Assembly: GCA_946406115.1 (NCBI GenBank)
Contig: OX291546.1
Coordinates: 9,665,019 to 9,729,018, forward strand
Length of the DNA stretch: 64,000 nt
Direction: 5' to 3'
DNA from: Apoda limacodes
Lineage: Eukaryota; Arthropoda; Insecta; Lepidoptera; Limacodidae
Position numbers and translations under genes: made by a program
Shown here: piece by piece, positions 59,786 to 64,000 of the stretch
Position numbering within the stretch: the first letter of the stretch is position 1
How the letters are laid out: each line of letters opens with the position of its first letter
The notes under the pieces: model-generated
Told to the model about the DNA's origin: nothing
The model's database searches: none
The model's input: only the letters and a program-made list of their open reading frames with translations

Positions 59786-60317
59786 TGCGTGACGTCACAG
59801 TGGCTCCTGTGTATAACTTGTCTCTAGTTTTGTTATGTAATTACATCATTATCGTAATGGGTTATCATGTTTTTCCCCGTTCATAATAAAGTTATTCCTA
59901 TTTAATTACAATGATGTTGGTGGTGACATTCCAAAAACTAGTCCCCCGAGGGTGTATCTCAAGATTTTAGGGGTGTGTCCACTCACGCTTTACAAAAACT
60001 TAACCTGGAGACGTGTCGGTTCACGCTTGATATGACTTGACATGTTATACCTACAGAAAACCTTCAATTCAAGTCGGTCGAAGTTTAAAGAGAAAAGCTG
60101 ATAATAGTGTTAAAGATTTACAACTAGCATCGACGTCAACATGATGTGTTAAATATGTGATTTACAGGTTAACCAAAGATTCTATGCTCAGCACTTACGA
60201 TCTAAGAAACACAAATAGAAATGTCTTATTCTTAATCATAATTTATTTTATGTGTCTGTTATATCACTTGTGAAGTATTTATAGCATCAATTGAAGAATC
60301 AATACTATTTTATTATT

Positions 60318-62500
60318 CATGCAGATTTTGATCAGGAAACAAAAGATTTAAAAAATTCTTTTGAATTTTTAAATTTGTCTATTAGGAATTGGATAAAAAT
60401 TGGTGAATTAGAAAATTATTTAGAACCTTTAAGTGATGACATTAAAAATAAAATGTGTAATGTCACATAGTGATTTAGAAAAAAAAAAAAGAAAATGGTA
60501 GACCTTTTAAAAAAAAACAGTTCTTAGAAATGCATGTTAATAAGTTCAATCCCTTACGGGGATCTTCGTATATTCGTAAAAAAAGAACGATCAACAATGT
60601 TTTAAGTGGACTATATCCTGCAAATACACATTCCGATAGTGTATCATCATACTTTAGCCATCAAAATAAACTAACGTTTAATAATATTCAGTTCCCAATC
60701 AAATTATCTGATATACCCAAGGTAGAAAAACAAAATGACATTAGCATTAATATGTTTGAATTAGAGTTTAACAAAGAAAAAAAAAAAACTTTACAAAATG
60801 TTCTAATTAATTACAAATTAACTTATTATTTTTAAACAATGGTTGAAATGGGTTTTAATTAATCACCAGAAGCATGACTGTGCTCAAATTTTTACTGAAT
60901 AACTAGGAATTCATAAAAAAGAAAAATATTGGTTTAATAGGGAAACAAATAATGATGAAATCTATTTTGATAAATTTCAAAGAATATTAAAATTACATTT
61001 TATAATATATGCAGACTTTGTAGCTCATTAAAAACCCGTCGCCTATTGTATCCCTGATCCATCGAAGTCATATACGCAAACAATACATGAACATGTAGTT
61101 TGTTCTTATGGATACTATATAAAATGTTCATATGATGATAAACTGTCTATATACAGAACATACTCAGAGCCTAATTGTACAAAAATGTTTTGAAAAATGA
61201 TATTAGCAATATACATAGGATAAATTGTTTTCAAAAATGTCCACTTTCTTACACTAATGAAGAGAAGGATAAGACAATCGCAATTATGTTATATTAGGTG
61301 ATGAAATCACAGTAGACTATGACTGGAATACTAGTAATTTTAGAGCTGTTAGTCACGAATTATTTAGTAGCACAAAGTATCGTGTTCCATTTTTCATTCC
61401 TATTCTATTTCACAATCTAAACAATTATGATGCTCATTTTATTGTTCATGCTTTGAATTTTAAAGATTGAGAAATAAAAATAATTCCGCAAAATAAGTAA
61501 AAATATATTTCATTCTCATATAAACCTAATATGTCGTATAGTTCATTTGCGGTTTTTAGATTATTTTTAATTTATGATCTACTAGAGTTTAGATATATAG
61601 ATGTTATATAAAGACCAATTTGCAGAATTAAGAAATCAATTACAAACGAATTTTAATAAACTTATTAGGAAAGGTGTTTTTCTTCATGAATTTGTTAATT
61701 CTTATGAGTCCTTAAAAATTACATCTCTTCCAAATCAAGACGCTTTCTTTAACTCTTTAATACCAGTGTATCTAATTATAATAATAAACATGCTCAAAAC
61801 GATGTCAGCCCAATTTAAATGTAAAAATATGTTGGAATATTCCAATCTATATTTAAGAACTTATGTAATGCTACTCACTGATATTTCTGATAACTTTAGA
61901 ATTTTTTATATCTAATGTGATATAATTGTAATTATTTATTTTCTTCTTTTTACACTAAGCTGTACACCTATCTATAATATATGTTTGCCACGCAAAATGA
62001 GCTCTATTTTAAAATTAACCTGTAACCTTAGGTACCCTGAACATTTACATGATCTTAATTCAGATTTACCTTTATGCCTGAAAAACATTGTAAACGGTTA
62101 TAGTAAAGATAAGAAATTAGTATCAAATTTTTATAATAAAACTAAAATATAATTTACTATAGAAATCTCAAACAATGTTTACAACTTACTATGAAGTAAA
62201 TTAGGGTTCATAGAATTTTACAGTTTAAGCATAGTCCTTAGTTGAAATATATATATACATTTAAATACACAAGTAAGAACTACAGCTAAAAGTGACTGAA
62301 AAAAGATTTTTATAAATAATACATTCTTTGGTAAAACTATGGAAAATGTTAAAAACGTGAATTTGTGAAAAAAAAGATATTTATTTGGAGAATTATAAGT
62401 CGTGTCTATGTATCACAAATGTAAATATTTCACGTGCAGAATTCGAAGTGTGAAACACACTATATTACACAAAAAATAAATAAACTTGTTGTAGACTTAT
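60318..62500 (+). pseudogene. Protein-primed type-B DNA polymerase remnant (Polinton/Maverick or adintovirus type)
   Basis: Collinear pieces in shifting frames. The conserved N-terminal region (about 60473-60780) has FNPLRGSSYI and FPIKLSDIPKVEKQNDISI. The first exonuclease block (about 60950-61190) has FIIYADF. FHNLNNYDAHFIVHALNF and IPQNK (about 61405-61500) form the next exonuclease block. From 61601 the frame reads RKGVFLHEFVNSYESL, FKCKNMLEYSNLYLRTYVML and LLTDISDNFR. YPEHLHDLNSDLPLC, near 62035, leads into the palm. LNTQVRT and FFGKTMENV (about 62260-62350) mark polymerase motif B. Many stops; the catalytic YxDTD motif C is not found. This enzyme copies linear genomes from a protein primer. 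No integrase, protease or capsid gene is in the window, so Polinton and related endogenous virus cannot be separated. Confidence 0.82.
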
Positions 62501-62508
62501 ATAAATAC

Positions 62509-62763
62509 TTAACCATTGTTTTTATCTTTATAATATCCAAGTTTCGTTTTATTAAAGTTTAATAATAAAGTAACTATAAATGTTATCACTAGGATAGTCT
62601 GAAGTATCGAAAAAAAGTGCATGGTATAATAATGAAAGTTATACATCAAAATTTTTATATTTCCAATATACAAAATCGTAACAAGTATTTCGAGAGTCCT
62701 ACAGACTTCACAAAAATTAATATGAAAGTTATACATCAAAATTTTTATATTTCCAATATACAA
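62509..62763 (-). pseudogene. DNA polymerase B palm fragment, inverted copy
   Basis: 85 codons, minus strand. IGNIKILMYNFHYYTMHFF matches the palm segment between motifs B and C of protein-primed polymerases, and LGYYKDKNNG matches the segment after motif C. The part with motif C itself is lost. A 48-base direct repeat makes ILYIGNIKILMYNFH appear twice. It points opposite to the polymerase pieces at 60318-62500, so the gene is broken and inverted inside one arm. Confidence 0.7.
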
Positions 62764-62844
62764 AATCGTGTACCCTAATTTACTTCATAGTAAGTTGTAA
62801 ACATTGTTTGAGATTTCTATTTACTTCTTGGAAATATAAAAATT

Positions 62845-63075
62845 TTGATGTATAACTTTCATATTAATTTTTGTGAAGTCTGTAGGACTCTCGAAATACT
62901 TGTTACGATTTTGTATATTGGAAATATAAAAATTTTGATGTATAACTTTCATTATTATACCATGCACTTTTTTTCGATACTTCAGACTATCCTAGTGATA
63001 ACATTTATAGTTACTTTATTATTAAACTTTAATAAAACGAAACTTGGATATTATAAAGATAAAAACAATGGTTAA
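62845..63075 (+). pseudogene. DNA polymerase B palm fragment, mirror copy
   Basis: 76 codons with the same residues as the 62763-62509 fragment, on the right arm of the palindrome. In this orientation it would follow the 61601-62500 pieces in the normal order. It could therefore be the original position, with the left-arm fragment the inverted duplicate; that order of events is inferred. Confidence 0.7.
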
Positions 63076-63083
63076 GTATTTAT

Positions 63084-64000
63084 ATAAGTCTACAACAAGT
63101 TTATTTATTTTTTGTGTAATATAGTGTGTTTCACACTTCGAATTCTGCACGTGAAATATTTACATTTGTGATACATAGACACGACTTATAATTCTCCAAA
63201 TAAATATCTTTTTTTTCACAAATTCACGTTTTTAACATTTTCCATAGTTTTACCAAAGAATGTATTATTTATAAAAATCTTTTTTCAGTCACTTTTAGCT
63301 GTAGTTCTTACTTGTGTATTTAAATGTATATATATATTTCAACTAAGGACTATGCTTAAACTGTAAAATTCTATGAACCCTAATTTACTTCATAGTAAGT
63401 TGTAAACATTGTTTGAGATTTCTATAGTAAATTATATTTTAGTTTTATTATAAAAATTTGATACTAATTTCTTATCTTTACTATAACCGTTTACAATGTT
63501 TTTCAGGCATAAAGGTAAATCTGAATTAAGATCATGTAAATGTTCAGGGTACCTAAGGTTACAGGTTAATTTTAAAATAGAGCTCATTTTGCGTGGCAAA
63601 CATATATTATAGATAGGTGTACAGCTTAGTGTAAAAAGATGAAAATAAATAATTACAATTATATCACATTAGATATAAAAAATTCTAAAGTTATCAGAAA
63701 TATCAGTGAGTAGCATTACATAAGTTCTTAAATATAGATTGGAATATTCCAACATATTTTTACATTTAAATTGGGCTGACATCGTTTTGAGCATGTTTAT
63801 TATTATAATTAGATACACTGGTATTAAAGAGTTAAAGAAAGCGTCTTGATTTGGAAGAGATGTAATTTTTAAGGACTCATAAGAATTAACAAATTCATGA
63901 AGAAAAACACCTTTCCTAATAAGTTTATTAAAATTCGTTTGTAATTGATTTCTTAATTCTGCAAATTGGTCTTTATATAACATCTATATATCTAAACTCT
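63084..64000 (-). pseudogene. DNA polymerase B exonuclease/palm remnant, mirror copy (runs off edge)
   Basis: Reverse complement of 61584-62500. The 104-codon frame 63983-63669 is residue-for-residue identical to 61601-61915, and the motif B region recurs near 63240-63330. It continues beyond the window. Confidence 0.8.

Larger units (their letters stand above)
61584..64000. repeat. Giant palindrome running off the right edge
   Basis: Every base from 61584 to about 62754 is mirrored from 62830 to 64000 (positions add to 125584 at both ends, so no net indel). At least one substitution separates the arms ('ttttcttcttttt' near 61945 against 'ttttcatcttttt' read from the right arm). The arms are at least 1.17 kb; symmetry still holds at the last base, so the true size is unknown. 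The spacer of about 75 bp holds a second copy of 'accctaatttacttcatag' and 'taaacattgtttgagatttc', which also occurs in each arm. Confidence 0.93.

Noticed and set aside
59294..59827. 177-codon open frame on the plus strand
   Set aside because: It is a minisatellite read through in one frame; residues repeat with the DNA unit and other frames are also open.
1..64000. CRISPR arrays, bacterial operons, Shine-Dalgarno sites, rRNA
   Set aside because: None seen; repeats are transposons and satellites of an insect genome.

Overview
The window looks like a piece of a lepidopteran (moth or butterfly) nuclear chromosome. It is AT-rich with almost no coding sequence. It is full of repeats I associate with Lepidoptera: LINE 3' ends closing in TTGACTTTGAC-type tails, 'ggccaagtgcgagtcggactcgcgc' and 'agggttccgtacctc' repeats, and gacagacaga-tailed modules. 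The species cannot be read from the sequence.

The one confidently recognised host gene is a single-exon brinker (brk) gene at 26459-27139 (+). It encodes a compact 226-residue protein with the Brinker DNA-binding domain, a CtBP motif (PIDLSMR) and a Groucho-type motif (FRPY). It sits in a gene desert, about 26 kb to its left and 37 kb to its right. That desert holds five exact matches to the Drosophila Mad/Medea/Schnurri silencer consensus GRCGNC-N5-GTCTG, the element by which Dpp/BMP signalling shuts brk off in flies. Two lie 40 bp apart at 22.4 kb, one is in a GC-rich block at 25.2 kb, one is downstream at 32.2 kb and one is near the left edge at 0.3 kb.

Nearly everything else with recognisable coding content is mobile DNA. 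(i) A decayed jockey/CR1-like non-LTR family gives a copy with endonuclease and reverse transcriptase at 33.0-35.0 kb, an RT-to-3'-end copy on the minus strand at 47.2-48.7 kb, and several 3' scraps. (ii) A second LINE family, 5' truncated, lies at 27.6-28.9 kb. (iii) There are RTE-type LINE remnants, the clearest at 54.1-54.5 kb. (iv) A frameshifted Crypton tyrosine-recombinase element lies at 35.3-36.5 kb (-). (v) An internally deleted pogo-like element lies at 12.0-13.3 kb. (vi) There are several foldback or MITE families, one with TTAA target sites. (vii) A degraded protein-primed type-B DNA polymerase of Polinton/Maverick (or adintovirus-like) type lies at 60.3-64.0 kb.

Two very long inverted repeats stand out. 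One is 3.0 kb (43971-47001; 1.3 kb arms around a 0.39 kb centre). The other is at least 2.4 kb, centred near 62792, is built from the polymerase remnant and runs off the right edge. Both arm pairs carry point differences, so neither is a plain single-read foldback artefact. The sequence therefore reads as one developmental repressor gene and its dispersed BMP-responsive control DNA, embedded in nested transposons.
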